Source: Megascapheus bottae (Eukaryota > Chordata > Mammalia > Rodentia > Geomyidae). From it: DNA of 64,000 nucleotides. Made by a program: the position numbers and the translations under genes. Of the stretch, positions 38,468 to 49,620 are shown one piece after another. The DNA is taken from NCBI GenBank assembly GCA_024803745.1, contig JANJXV010000013.1:13133001-13197000 (forward strand). The letters run 5' to 3'. The first letter of the stretch is position 1. Each line of letters opens with the position of its first letter. The notes beneath the pieces were generated by a model. The model searched no databases. It was not told the DNA's origin and was given only the letters and a program-made list of their open reading frames with translations.

Positions 38468-40010
38468 TTGTCAGGATAATGTATAGAGGGGTTACAGTTA
38501 CATTGGTCAGGTAGTAGATGCATTACTTCTAGCACATTGATACACTTTCTCATGTTTTTGTCACCGTTTCTCTCCCCACCTCCTTTCCTTGTTTCCCCCC
38601 TTTCCTTCCCTATTTCAAATAAATAAACATATATACAATATACCAGGTAACAAAGTTGGATACAATAACCTCATGAGATTAACCATGAGGGCAAAAAAGA
38701 GAAGAGAAGAGAAATAACATAGTACATTAAGAACAACAATCACACAAGGTAAATCTCTTGCTTCCATATCCTAGAGTTCATTTCATTTAGTCTCATCCTA
38801 CATGATGATTTGCATTTCTTTTATGGCCAGAGATGTCGAGCATTTCTTCATGTGTCTATAGGCCATTCTTATTTCCTCTTCAGAGAAGTCTCTTTAAGTC
38901 TTTAGCCCACCTTTTAATGGGATGGCTGTTTCTTTGAAGATTTGTTTTGGAGAAATTTAATGTTTTGAGCTGTAGATATATTTTAGATATGAGGCCCTTG
39001 TCTGTTGTATGGCTAGTGAAGATCTCCCACTCTGTGGGCTTTCTATTTAACTTGCTAGCTATGTCCTTTACCATACAAAACCTTTGCAATTTAATGCAGT
39101 CCCATTTGTACAAACTTTCTTTAATTTGTTGTGTTTCTGGGTCTTTATTAAGAAAGTTTCAACTTGTGCCAAGGAGACATTATCGCCCATTATTTATTGT
39201 AAAGTTTTCAGGGTATCTGCATTTACATTAAGGTCTCTAATCCATTTGGAATTAATTCTGGTACAGGGTGACATAGAAGGATCCAACTTGAGTTTTCTAC
39301 AGGTGCTTAACCAATTCTGCCAGCGCCATTTATTGAAAAGGTTGTCTTTCTTCCATACTATTTTATTTTTTGGCTCCCTTATCAAAGATTAGGTGGCCAT
39401 AGGTCTGCAGGTTGATTTCTGGGTCTTCAGTTCTATTCCATTGATCCTCAGGCTTGTTCTTGTGCCAGTACCAAGCTGTTTTGATTACTATAGCTCAGTT
39501 TAAAGCTTGGTATTGATATTCCTCCAGTGCTGTTCTTTCTGCTAAGGATTGTTTTTGCTTTACGGGGGGGGGGGGAGGGCTTTTTTTTTTTTTTTTTGCC
39601 AGTCCTGGGCTTGGGCTCAGGGCCTGAGCACTGTCTCTGGATTTTCTCAAGGCGGGGGCTCTATCACTTGAGCCACAGTACCACTTCTGGCTTTTTGCTA
39701 TGTATGTGGTACTGAGGAATCGAACCCAGGTCTTTGTGCATGCTAGGCAAGCACTTTACCACAGGCCAATCTCCCAGGCCCAAGCAGTTGATTTTTGAGG
39801 CTTAATTTTATACCCTGCTACTTTGTCAAAGTTTCAAATCAGCTCAAGCAACTTGGGAGTGGAGTCTATAGGGTTCTTTAAATACAGAATCATGTCATCT
39901 GCAAAGAGGGAAAGTTTCACTTCCTCTTTTCCTATTTGGATCTCCTTTATGCTTGTTTTTTGTCTTATTGCTCTGGCTAGGAATCATCCCATTCATCCTC
40001 TTTCTCCTCC
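38462..40010 (-). mobile_element. L1 LINE: 3' UTR and ORF2 3' part, antisense, broken
   Basis: 3' UTR to about 38780, then the C-terminal part of ORF2 in several shifted frames (conserved phrases TDKGLISKIY and KRWAKDLKR on the minus strand), then the reverse-transcriptase region to 40010. Interrupted by a SINE at 39575-39782. Frameshifted and stop-containing, so inactive. Confidence 0.9.
39575..39782 (-). mobile_element. IDL-Geo SINE inside L1
   Basis: Complete antisense dimer preceded by a G run. Confidence 0.9.
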
Positions 40011-40064
40011 TCTCTTCTTAAACAATTTCAACTGGTCTACTCAGAACGTTAAAGTTAGCGTATG

Positions 40065-40291
40065 TGAGATGACGGTGGCTCATCCCTATAATCCTCGCTG
40101 AGACCTGGAGGATCACAATTCAAAACCAGCCCAGAAGAAAGTCTGTGAGAGTTGGGTGTCAGTGGCTCATGCTGCTAATTATAGCTGGAAAAGAGGAATC
40201 TTACACCAGTGTAAGATTTTAGGATTGTTGTTCAAAGCCAGCCTGGGCAGAAAATCCCATGAGACTCTTATTTCCAATTACACACACACAT

Positions 40292-40325
<34 letters not shown>

Positions 40326-40398
40326 AGAGCCAAAAGAAGAGCTGCAGCTCAGTAGATTGGTAGCTTTGAATAACAAAGCTCAAGGATAACACCCAGGG
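40065..40398 (+). mobile_element. B1-Geo SINEs with CA tail, left part
   Basis: Head fragments at 40065-40140 and 40150-40280, CA/CG run 40281-40326, then a Geo tail that breaks off at 40398. Confidence 0.75.
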
Positions 40399-40605
40399 AT
40401 GGGAATGTGGCTTAGAGGTAGAGTGCTTGCCTAGCATGCATGAAGCTCTGGGTTCAATTCCTCAGAACTATATAAACAGAAAAAGCTGAAAATGGTGCTG
40501 TGATCATTTGGTAGAGTTCTAGCCTTGAGTAAAAGAAGCTCAGGGATAGTACTCAGGCCCTGAGTTCAAACCCTAGGACTACCCCCCCCCCAAAAAAAAG
40601 AAAAG
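40399..40605 (+). mobile_element. IDL-Geo SINE, older type, nested
   Basis: Flanked by ATAACACCCA and ATAGCACCCA. The interrupted Geo tail resumes after it (CCCTGAATTTAAACTCTAGG). Confidence 0.88.
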
Positions 40606-40800
40606 AATAGCACCCAAGCCCTGAATTTAAACTCTAGGACTGACACGCAAAAAAAGAAGAGTCTATGAGACTTATCTCCAGTTAATCAGCAAAATGTTGG
40701 TGGAATGGTTCAAGTAGTAGAGTACCAACTGTGAGCAAGCAGCAAGCAAGCCAAGGAAGAACACAAGGCCCTAAGTTCGAGCTCTGGTACCAGTACTAAA
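40606..40800 (+). mobile_element. Geo tail remainder and another linker-Geo fragment
   Basis: Resumed tail to 40645, then GAGACTTATCTCCAGTTAATC and a diverged Geo. Confidence 0.7.
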
Positions 40801-41540
40801 CCTAAATAAGGTTGGTTATAAACCATGGCCCCAACTCCTAATTCTGATTCGGTTATTGTAAAAAGATCATGAATGACAGTGTGTAGTATACAAATAGCAG
40901 AGTTTAAAGATAAGGAAGTAATGAATACTTGTGAGGTCTGTACTCCATCTGGAAAAAATGGAGCAGCAGTCTTACCTTGAAGCCACTGTGCCATCCCCAA
41001 TTCCATCTCCTCCTGCCCTATTTGCTGTTGATTGTATTTGTTGCTACTTACCATTTTAGTTATTAGTTGCCAGAAAATAGATTGCCTGAGAACTCGGTGA
41101 GCATTTAGCTCACTCTTTAGGCAGGCAGGTCACCTGCTGTGCAGCCTGGCTGGCTGTGGGGTGCGGATGGGAGCCAGGTCAGCTCCATTGTTCCCTTGCG
41201 ATCTGGACCAGCATTTACCTGGCAGCTCGCTGAGGTGTGTGAGCCAAGTCAAACAGCACAAGCCATTCATGGCCACAGCTCCAGTCAAGTCTATGGACAT
41301 TCCATGGGCCAAATAAGTCACATGGTCCAGCCCAGCACTACAAAGGGTGATGACACACCCCCTGCTCACAGGTGCAGGATTCAGAGCTGGCTGAACCTTG
41401 ATCTAGGCTATTTCAAAGAGAGGTTCATTATGAACTTTCATATTGACAAGCAATTGACAAGAATCAAGTAAATTTTCCTTCATAAAATGTAGGTGAGCGA
41501 ATGGTAAGGATATTTTTAGGCCTAAATATGCCGTATTGGT
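40801..41540. other. Unassigned intergenic DNA
   Basis: 41085-41400 looks like an old interspersed repeat (CAAATAAGTCACATGGTCCA) but no family could be named. Confidence 0.35.
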
Positions 41541-41805
41541 TTTATTTATTTATTTATTCATTCATTCATTCATTTGTTCATTCATTTGTTCATTTGGTTA
41601 CAGGCCTGGGTTTGGTCTCTGAGCTTTTTGGCTTAAGGCTATTTCTTAATCACTTGGAGCCAGTGTCATTTCCAGTTTTCTGATGGTTAATTGGAGATAA
41701 GAGTCTTAGGTACTTTCCTACCCTGCCTGGCTTTGAACTGTGATCCTTATATCTCAGCCTTTTGAGTAGCTAGGATTGCAGTTGTAAGCCACTTGTGCCT
41801 GGTTC
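41541..41805 (-). mobile_element. B1-Geo SINE with TTTA/TTCA tail
   Basis: Tetranucleotide run 41541-41599, then antisense Geo and B1 head. Confidence 0.85.
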
Positions 41806-41931
41806 ATATTGATCTTTTTTTTTTTTTACTGAGAATATTTATTAGAACAAATGACATTAGATCGGTTCAATATTTTTAATTTCACTTATATTGAGCTACA
41901 ATTATCTCCATCTGAAAATTTTTTTATTTTT

Positions 41932-42115
41932 TTTCCCAGTCCTAGGGCTTGAACTTAGAGCCTGAGCACTGTCCTTGGGCTTTTTCAAGACTCGTGCTCT
42001 ACCACTTGAGCCACAGAACCACTTCTAACTTTTTCTGTGTATGTGGCACTGAGGAATGGAACCCAGGTCTTTGTGTAGGCAAGCACTTTGCCATTAGGCC
42101 AAGTTCCTGGCCCTG
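41932..42115 (-). mobile_element. IDL-Geo SINE
   Basis: Antisense dimer from CCCAGTCCTAGGGCTTGAAC to CCAAGTTCCTGGCCC. Confidence 0.88.
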
Positions 42116-42136
42116 AAAAATAATTTTCTATGCTTC

Positions 42137-42595
42137 CCTCCCGACCTTCCTAGGTCTTGAACTCAGGGCCTCTAATTCTTGCTTGAGTTTTTCTCATGAC
42201 TGGTGAGTGCTCTTTCACCTGAGTCATGCCTCTGGTTTGGTGTCTTGCTGGTTGATTGGATCTTTCTGCTCAGGTTCGCTTTAAACAATGACCCTTTAGG
42301 TCTTAGCCTCCTAAGTCGCTAGGACACAGGTGTGAGCTGTGGCTCCATTTTTGTTTGTTTATTTATTTTATTTTTGTGATTTCAGGGCCTAGCATTATTC
42401 CTTAGCTTGTTTTTTTTTGCTCATTATTGATAGTCTACTACTTGAGCCATACCTGTACTTCTGGCTTTTTAGTGGTTAACTGGAGGAAAGAATTCCTTGA
42501 ACTTTCTTGCCTAGGCTGGCTTTGAGCTATGATCCTCAGATCACAACTTCCTGTGTAGTTAGGATTCCAGATGTGAGCCACCAGCTTCTGGCTTT
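42137..42595 (-). mobile_element. Two antisense B1-Geo SINEs
   Basis: Units at about 42137-42345 and 42372-42595, both diverged. Confidence 0.8.
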
Positions 42596-42802
42596 TTTTG
42601 TGGTCATTTGTATCTTTGGTCTATCTGTTTTCCCTGAGACATATCTATTCTTGTCAGGAGTTGATCTTTTTTTTTAATCAAGTAATTTCACCATTGCAAT
42701 TTAGTTGTTGTCAGGGTTTCATCCCCCTATTATTATACCACAAACTTAGTCTCTGCTCTTCAATTAACCAGGAAAAAAAAAAACACAAAACTAAAAGTGA
42801 GA

Positions 42803-43140
42803 CAGGCACTGGTGTTTCACAGCTATGAGGACTGCAATTCTAAGCTAGCTGGATAGAAAAGTCTATGAGATTCTTTTTTTTTTTTCTTTTTCTTTTTCTT
42901 TTTTGCCAGTCCTGGGCTTAAGCTCAGCGCCTGAGCACTGTCCTTGGCTTTTTCTCAAGGCTAGAGCTCTACCACTTGAGCCTCAGCACCACTTCTGGCT
43001 TTTTCTAAGTATGTGGTACCAAGGAATTGAACCCAGGTCTTCGTGCATGCTAGGCAAGCACTCTTCCACTAGGCAAACTCCCGGCCCAGTCTATGAGATT
43101 CTTATTGATAATTAATCACTAAAAAACTGGAAGTGAAAAA
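42803..43140 (+). mobile_element. Old B1-Geo SINE split by antisense IDL-Geo
   Basis: Left part to 42875, right part from 43104 (ATTGATAATTAATCACTAAA). Confidence 0.8.
42876..43087 (-). mobile_element. IDL-Geo SINE, nested
   Basis: 16-base duplication AGTCTATGAGATTCTT at 42860-42875 and 43088-43103. Confidence 0.94.
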
Positions 43141-44115
43141 TAAGAAAATAGGACCAATAGAAGAGCATAGAAGAATCAGGAATAAAAACCACACAATTAC
43201 AATCAACTAACTTTCAACAAAGGTACCAGAAACATACACACTGGAGAAAAGACAGTCTCTTTAACAAATGATTTTGAGAAAACTAGGCATCTATTTGCCA
43301 AAATATGGTCCCCTCTGTCTCTCACCCTGTACACAAATCAATTCCAAATGGATCAAAGGCTTAAAGTAAGGCCATCTATTACAGGAAAATATAGGGAAAA
43401 AATTTTAGCAGTGATAGGTTGGGGTAAATACTTTCTGAATAGGATTCTAGTTGCTCTGAAATTGGGAGCAAGAATTGACACATTAGACTATAGCAACTTA
43501 AAGAATTTCTGTACAGCAAAAGAAAGCATCATCAGAAACAAGAGATAACTCACATAACGGGAGAAAATCTTTATCAGCTGTTCAACAGAGAAAGAATTAC
43601 TCTCCAAAATATACAAATAGCACAAAAATTAAGCAAGAGAACAAACAATCCAATAAGTAAGTGGACCAAGGGATTGAACAGACAATGCTCAGAAAAAGAA
43701 ATATAAATACTTATAAATACTTTAAAAAATGTTCAAAATCCTTAGCCAAAAAGGAAATGCAAACCATACTAGGATCCAGTAAGAAGGGACAACTATTAAA
43801 AAAGAAAGAAAGAAAAAGGAAAACAGGAACAAATGCTGGAGAGGATGCAGGGTGGGATGGGAAAGGAATCCTCACACACTGTGAACTAGTGCCACCACCG
43901 TGGAAATCAGTATGGATGTACAAAACTAAAACAGATTGTCCTTATGACCCCATCATACCAGAGTTGGGCATATAGCCAAAGGTTATACATCAATATGTAA
44001 GAAAGACACCTGCACTTCACAATGGCCAAATGATGGAATCAACCAAGATGGCCAACTACAGATGAATGGATAAAGAAGAGGTATATGCCATGGAATAGCA
44101 CACAGCCAAAAGAAA
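43141..44115 (+). mobile_element. L1 LINE ORF2 3' part, sense, broken
   Basis: Sequence matches the ORF2 C-terminal region (for example NQFQMDQRLK-like and CPYDPIIPELGI phrases) in several frames. Inactive. It overlaps in content with the antisense copy at 38462-39400. Confidence 0.88.
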
Positions 44116-44275
44116 AATGAGCCATGTGCCAGTGCCTGTGTGCAATCCTAGCTCCTCAGGATGAAAAGTCTGTAAGACTCTCACCTCAAAGCACGAGCCT
44201 TGAACAAAATTGCCAATCAAGAGCAGGAAGCCTGGGGTTCAAGCCATAGTATTAGAACAAATACCACCAACAACC
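44116..44275 (+). mobile_element. Degraded B1-Geo SINE
   Basis: Head AGCCATGTGCCAGTGCC, then GGGGTTCAAGCCATAG. Confidence 0.65.
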
Positions 44276-44387
44276 AAACTATTCTAACATTGTAGACAAG
44301 TGCTTGATATATATACTCAGTTACCCCCAGAGCAGGTGCACCCCTAGCATGCCTGAGGCCCTTCATATTCAGCATTGTGAAAGAAGC

Positions 44388-44635
44388 TGGGCATGGTGGC
44401 TCACACCTGTAATCCTAGTTTCTCAGGAGGCTGAGATCTGAGGATTGCAGTTCAAAGTCAGCTGGGGCACTAAAGACCGTGAGACTCATCTCCAATTAAT
44501 CATTAGAAAAGAGGAAGTGGGATTGTGGCTCAAGGGGTAGGATGGTAGCCTTGAGCTGAAGAGTTCAGGGACAGTGCCCAGGCCCAGAGCTCAAGCCCCA
44601 TGATTCACAAGATTAAAAAAAAAAAAAAAGGAAAA
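44388..44635 (+). mobile_element. B1-Geo SINE
   Basis: Complete sense element with A tail. Confidence 0.9.
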
Positions 44636-44844
44636 GGGAAGTTAAGAAATGTGAGAAATGAACTCACAGTTATGAGTATAAAAACATCTTTTCAAGTAAT
44701 GAAATTGGCTTAATAAATTCCTTAAGGAATTTCATAGATTCGTGAATGTTGAAATAGTTCTCAGTAAGAGGTTGATCTCTGGCTTGGCAGAGATCTGATG
44801 AGTAAAATCTCATTGTAGAGACAGGGATTGGGCTATGACACATT

Positions 44845-45035
44845 ACACTCTTTGGAGCACTTTCATAGCCACGGGGTTATTGAATTCTCATAACAGCCTT
44901 ATGAAATGGCAAGGCAGGAAACATCTCTTCCACTTTGCAGATAGGGAGACTGAGGTTCAGATGAGTTGAAGGCATTGATTGAGAACCACCCTGCTCATGG
45001 CAGACTAAAATTTAGAATCTGCTTTCTAGATTTCA
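44845..45035 (+). mobile_element. MIR SINE
   Basis: TCATAACAGCCTTATGAAAT and GATAGGGAGACTGAGGTTCA are typical MIR core and flank. Confidence 0.75.
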
Positions 45036-45119
45036 AGCCCAGTTAGCTTCTACATGCCTGTTTGCTCTTCTTCTTGGTCATCATGCTTTATTTGCTGGCT
45101 AGACTGGAACTCCTTTCTG

Positions 45120-45232
45120 AATTTTTTTTTTGGTGAATGGTGGGACTTGAACTTTGGGCCTGGGTACTGTCCTTGAGCTCTTCAGCTCAAGACTAGTGCT
45201 CTACCACTTTGAGCCACAGTGCCACTTCCTAG
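45120..45232 (-). mobile_element. Geo tail fragment
   Basis: Antisense Geo only. The head is missing. Confidence 0.8.
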
Positions 45233-45409
45233 AGTCTAACAGTGATTCGGGATCTGTAGTAGGACCTCTAACCAGGCCTGGTGTTTGTTTAGTTCCTAAA
45301 CTTCTGTGAGAAATGTGGCCAGATGGACAATATCAGTAACTTTCCTTTCCATCCTTATAATATTGAAGCAGGGGGGAACATGGGTGGGAGTCATTCAAAA
45401 TCAACAGTC

Positions 45410-45612
45410 TTGACTGGGAACATGGCTTAGTGGTAGAATACTCACCCCACATGCATGAAGCCCTGGGTTCTATTCCTTAGTACCACATAGACAGAAAAGG
45501 CCAGAAATGGCACTATGGCTTAAGTGTTAGAGTGCTACCCTTGATCAAAAGAAGCTCAGGGACAATGCGCAGGTCCTGAGCTCAAGTCCCAGGACTAGCA
45601 AAAAAAACCCAA
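45410..45612 (+). mobile_element. IDL-Geo SINE, older type
   Basis: Sense dimer with A-rich tail. Confidence 0.88.
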
Positions 45613-46255
45613 AAAAACAAAAAGATGACTCCAGGGCATCTTCATATCTTCTGTTCTGTTGAATGGTCTACCTTTGGTGTAGTCTGGCCCCTAGAAGGCA
45701 TTCTTCACGTCCACACTATTAGAGCAGTCTACCATCTGGTCATACAGACCAGCCTCCCTCCCCTCCCCCCCACCACATAGAGACTCATACTTACAGATGG
45801 CATTAACCCTTCCTCCATGGTTGAGTTTTACAGACCCAGTGTAAGGTACTATTAGCCAAATGACCAGGGCCTCAGAAAATTTATCAGGAGAACCCTGAAG
45901 AAGAAGCACCTGTGCCTCTGCTACATGTCCCAACTGTTCTTCTGCAACTGGTAGAGATGCCTGGGGCTGTTTCCTGAAAGCCCACCACCACCAGTCTCAC
46001 CTCAACTAGTGGAGCCAGCCCCAGAACCTGTGGACTTTGCCTTAGGCCTGTAGCTAGTATTACAGGCATGAGCCACCAGTGCCCAGCTAATATGTTCCTT
46101 ATTGTAATCAGAAAGGCTTGGTGGCCATTACAACACTGTCCTGAAATGCAATGGAAATAAGTAAATTGTTTAATCAATTGCTGTTTCAAACTTTCACCAT
46201 GACGACTCTTAAGTCTTTTGTCATTGTGGATTCTGTCCCCTGTTGCACTTACAGT
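45613..46255. other. Mostly unique DNA
   Basis: Antisense B1 remnant near 45962-46087 (TATTACAGGCATGAGCCACC). Confidence 0.5.
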
Positions 46256-46257
46256 AC

Positions 46258-46490
46258 CTTTTTTTTTTGGTGTGTGTGTGTGGAGGGGGGGGGGTCGATT
46301 GAGGAACTTGAACTCTGGCCTGGGTGCTGTCCCTGAGCTCTTCAGCTCAATGCTAATGCTCTACCACTTGCGCCATTCCTGGTTTTCTGGTGGTTAATTG
46401 GAGGTAAGAGTCTCAGGGACTTTTGTGTCTTTGAATCGCAATCATCCAATATCAGCCTGAGTAGGTAGGATCACTGGTGCCTGGCCACAG
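46258..46490 (-). mobile_element. B1-Geo SINE
   Basis: T and GT start, antisense Geo, shortened B1 head. Confidence 0.83.
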
Positions 46491-47560
46491 TGCCTTTTTG
46501 TCACCTGCTATTTCTGTAGCTCCAGGAAAAACTCAGATGTCCTTTCTCAGATCAGTTCACACTAAAAACTTTGGGCAGTCTCACTACAACTGTTCAAAGG
46601 TTCCACAGTTTGCCCTGAGTCTCCTCCAGCAGCTGTCATGGCCCCCTTCATCATTCCCATTTTCAACAGGAAGTAGCCAGAGCACAGTTCGACTGCCTCC
46701 ATGTCCCTATAGCAGTCAAGAAAAACTTGGGGTGGGGGATGAAGGAAACATCATCCAACATAAGGCAACAGCTGTTCCAGAGGTGCTAGGAACCTGGAAA
46801 GGAGAAGTTCATCAGGAAGATCTGCTGCCAATGAGAAGGTGAGACAAAAGCCTGGCTTTGGTCACTCCTGGGCTGACCAATCCACACTGGGCAGAAGTGT
46901 GAGAATGACCTTCTGGATCAAAATATTGGTTATAGACTCTGTGTCTGGACTGTGTATAAAAACTGCAACATCTGAGGATGGATGTCAGGATGTGTATATA
47001 CTATTCCTGTCCTGTGAAAACAATCTGATGCCAGTGTAATGAACGACTTACTCGGTCAGTAGGTTAAAAGACGAAGGTATGAGATGAGGACCGGGGATAG
47101 TGAGGGACCTCTGCTAGCAGTTTCCCCAGATGTACTTTTGGGGAGCAAAGATGGTTCTCAAAACTAGGTGAGCTCCACACTTTAGCAGGCTTAGTCTTAT
47201 CCATAACAGTAATGGGCTTAATCATTCTGTTTGTACTATTTCGTTAAGTTTGCTAAAAGATGATGCTCTTTCCGGCTAATGTATTACACATATTATCGAT
47301 ACTATCCACTAGTGGATATTCTCAGAGGAAGGAATAAAAAATCTGCCATCATCAGAACTACTTCAACCTGAGATGGCCAGAACCAGTTTGTAAGTAATTT
47401 TCAAGAAACGAACCGTGGGTGTACACGGGCCCTCAGAACACCTGTGCTCTAACGGATAAAGGGATGGGGAACTCCGCTAGGGACTTCTCCGACTTTCCCA
47501 GGGCTGGTCGCTTCTTTCTAGAGTGTTTCCCACAACATTCTAAATTGTTCTATTATCTTT
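46491..47560. other. Unique DNA upstream of the FAM168A CpG island
   Basis: Over 1 kb free of recognisable repeats. No exon identified. It may hold distal promoter elements. Confidence 0.45.
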
Positions 47561-47575
47561 TCAAGGCATATTCTT

Positions 47576-47793
47576 TTTTTTTCTTTTTTTTTTCTTTTTG
47601 CCAGTCCTGGGCTTGAGCTCAGGGCCTGAGCACTGTCCTTGGACTTTCTCAAGGCTAGAGCTCTACCACTTGAGCCTCAGCACCACTTCTGGCTTTTTTC
47701 TATGTATGTGGTACCGAGGAATCGAACCCGGGTCGAACCCGGGTCTTCATGCATGCTAGGCAAGCACTTTAACCACTAGGCCAAACTCCCGGC
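47576..47793 (-). mobile_element. IDL-Geo SINE with duplicated B-box segment
   Basis: 15-base duplication TCAAGGCATATTCTT at 47561-47575 and 47794-47808. An 11-base tandem repeat TCGAACCCGGG at 47722-47743 lies in the head. Confidence 0.94.
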
Positions 47794-48093
47794 TCAAGGC
47801 ATATTCTTAAAAGAAATGGGGTGCACAAGTACAATGCTTGCTTTCTTTTTTTTTTTAAACGTTTGGGTTCAAGTTACCAGCTGTCCACAAATTTGCAAGG
47901 AGAAGTGAAACAGCTGCTGCATTCACTCTGGCGTGAGATGGTGGCAACAGAGGATGGAGAATCACAGGTGATCTACCCACCCAGGCCTGCGGTCGGTGGG
48001 TTGGAATATTCCTTCCCCCTTTCTCACTTTTTCTTAACATGGAGGAAGGAGCAAGAACCGCATCTCGCAGCATTTCGCAGGAACCATACTCTC

Positions 48094-48106
48094 TGGGAAC
48101 TGTAGT
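48094..48106 (+). promoter_or_regulatory. ZNF143/THAP11-type site 1
   Basis: TGGGAACTGTAGT, the conserved right part of the pattern. The left part is degenerate. Confidence 0.6.
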
Positions 48107-48152
48107 ACGGGGTTTTGAGATGGAGCAGGAAGGAGGCGGGTAGGGGCAGTGA

Positions 48153-48171
48153 GCATCATGGGAAATGTAGT
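48153..48171 (+). promoter_or_regulatory. ZNF143/THAP11-type site 2
   Basis: GCATCATGGGAAATGTAGT, close to the GCATGCTGGGAATTGTAGT pattern. Confidence 0.75.
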
Positions 48172-48407
48172 CTTTAGAGCGGCGGTGGGTATTCTTGTAG
48201 ACTGGACGCCTTCTTCTAGCTTTGCCACCTGGCTTTGGGACTGCGGAATGGCTTCCCTTGCCTGGGAGAGGGACTTTGAGTCTACCAAAGCCGCCCACAG
48301 ATTATCGGCTTTCATTCCATTTTTCGTGACCCGGGGGACAGGGCGCGGGTCAGTGGCAGTGGCGCGCGCGCGCAGCCGGAGGCGCAGGCCGTGCGGGCGG
48401 GAGCAGA

Positions 48408-48426
48408 GCATGCCGGGAGTTGTGGT
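48408..48426 (+). promoter_or_regulatory. ZNF143/THAP11-type site 3
   Basis: GCATGCCGGGAGTTGTGGT, inside the CpG island. Confidence 0.75.
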
Positions 48427-48574
48427 CTGGGCGCGCTGAGGCCGTGGGACGTGTCGCGACGCCTCGCGGGCTCCTCCTCCCCCGCCCTTCCTGGCGGTCC
48501 CCGCCCCCGCCCTCCGCCGCCCCCTCCCTCCGCCTCCTCCGCGCTCGCCCGCAGCCGAGCGTCCCCTCCCCCAC

Positions 48575-48807
48575 CCGTCGGGCTCCGAGGCTGCTACTGC
48601 AGCGGATCCCGAGCCCAGCCGCTGAGGAGGAGGAGGAGGAGGAGGAGGAGGAGGAGGAGGAGGAGGAGGCTCCGGTCCCCGCGCGCCATCCGCCGCCCTA
48701 CTGGACACGGGCGAGGGAGCGAGAGCGTCGCCACTGTCGCCTCCAGAGAAGACAAGGGCACCGCCGCCTCAGCCGCCGCCGCGGTTTTCTCCTGCTGTAG
48801 CTCCCGG
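48575..48807 (+). other. FAM168A: Probable FAM168A non-coding exon 1
   Basis: Ends at 48807 with CTCCCGG followed by the donor GTGAGG (48808-48813). It contains (GAG)15 at 48624-48668 and GCC-rich sequence. The start is an estimate. FAM168A encodes a small Tyr/Pro-rich protein whose start codon must lie in an exon beyond this window. Confidence 0.65.
48624..48668. repeat. (GAG)15 in the presumed 5' UTR
   Basis: 45 uninterrupted bases inside the presumed exon 1. Confidence 0.95.
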
Positions 48808-49620
48808 GTGAGGAGACCCTCCCCCCCCCCCCCCCGTCCCTCCCCGGCGCTCCGGTCCCGAGCCCGGGCGGGGGGTGCTGGGGCTGCGGGGCCGCCGCGC
48901 GGGCTGGGGGAGGGGGCCGGGACGCGGTGGAACGGCGGGCCGGCGAGGGAGGCTGGTCCCGGCGCGAGCTGGGGGGGTGCGGGGTGTGTGTGTGGGGGGC
49001 CCCGGGCCGGTCTCGAGGGCTGCCGAGCACGGGCGGGGGGGGCTTGGCGTGAGGGGCCGGGACGCGGGGTGTGGCGGGGGAGTCGGAGTGGAATTCGGGA
49101 TGTCTTGGGGCGAGGTTGGAGCGGAGACCGGGATGGGATGGCTTTTCGTGGGGGAGGGGACCGGGCCGAGGCGGAGATTTGGGGCTGGCCTGGGGCAGTT
49201 GACAGCTTGGGTTCCGAGCCCGGGCGGGAGGCCGGGGCGGGGGCCGTGCAGCCGGCTGGAGGGGACCCTGGGGAGAGTGTGGATGCGGGGACCCGGGACA
49301 GGCTGGGAGGAAGGTGAGGGGCACGGCAGGGGTCGAGACCTGAGCTTGAAGTGGGCGGGTGTCATCCGTGGACGGTGGGATGTGTGGAGACTTCGGAGAA
49401 AAAGCGCGAGTTGGCAGAGGGCAGAAGGGGGTCGAATCTTCCCCCCCCACCTCCCCTGGAGGGGGCGGGTGGAGGCTGCAGTAGGAGCTGGGAGGGATGA
49501 GACTTGGATGGAGAAGCCCGTGGTGGGAGAGGGTGAATTGGGAGTGGGGCCCCGAATGGGAGGCACAGGGATCGAAATTGGGGGTGGGGCATGGCGGGAC
49601 GGGATCTAGAGTGGTCTTAG

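Larger units (their letters stand above)
48300..49620 (+). promoter_or_regulatory. FAM168A: CpG island and promoter of FAM168A (by synteny)
   Basis: Dense CpG and GC boxes. The plus strand is C-rich before about 48570 (CCCCGCCCCCGCCC) and G-rich after the exon for about 1.2 kb, the skew expected for rightward transcription. The gene name comes from the conserved head-to-head order with PLEKHB1, not from coding sequence. Confidence 0.75.

Noticed and set aside
41139..41471. 110-codon plus-strand frame with an overlapping minus-strand frame
   Set aside because: No domain and no splice signals in context. The DNA looks like an old unassigned interspersed repeat.
38462..44115. Possible active L1 element
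   Set aside because: Both large L1 pieces are 5'-truncated, frameshifted and, in one case, split by a SINE. Only ORF2 3' parts are present.
48034..48708. Minus-strand frame with a poly-Pro run
   Set aside because: The Pro run is simply the GAG repeat read on the other strand. The rest crosses promoter motifs. No family recognised.
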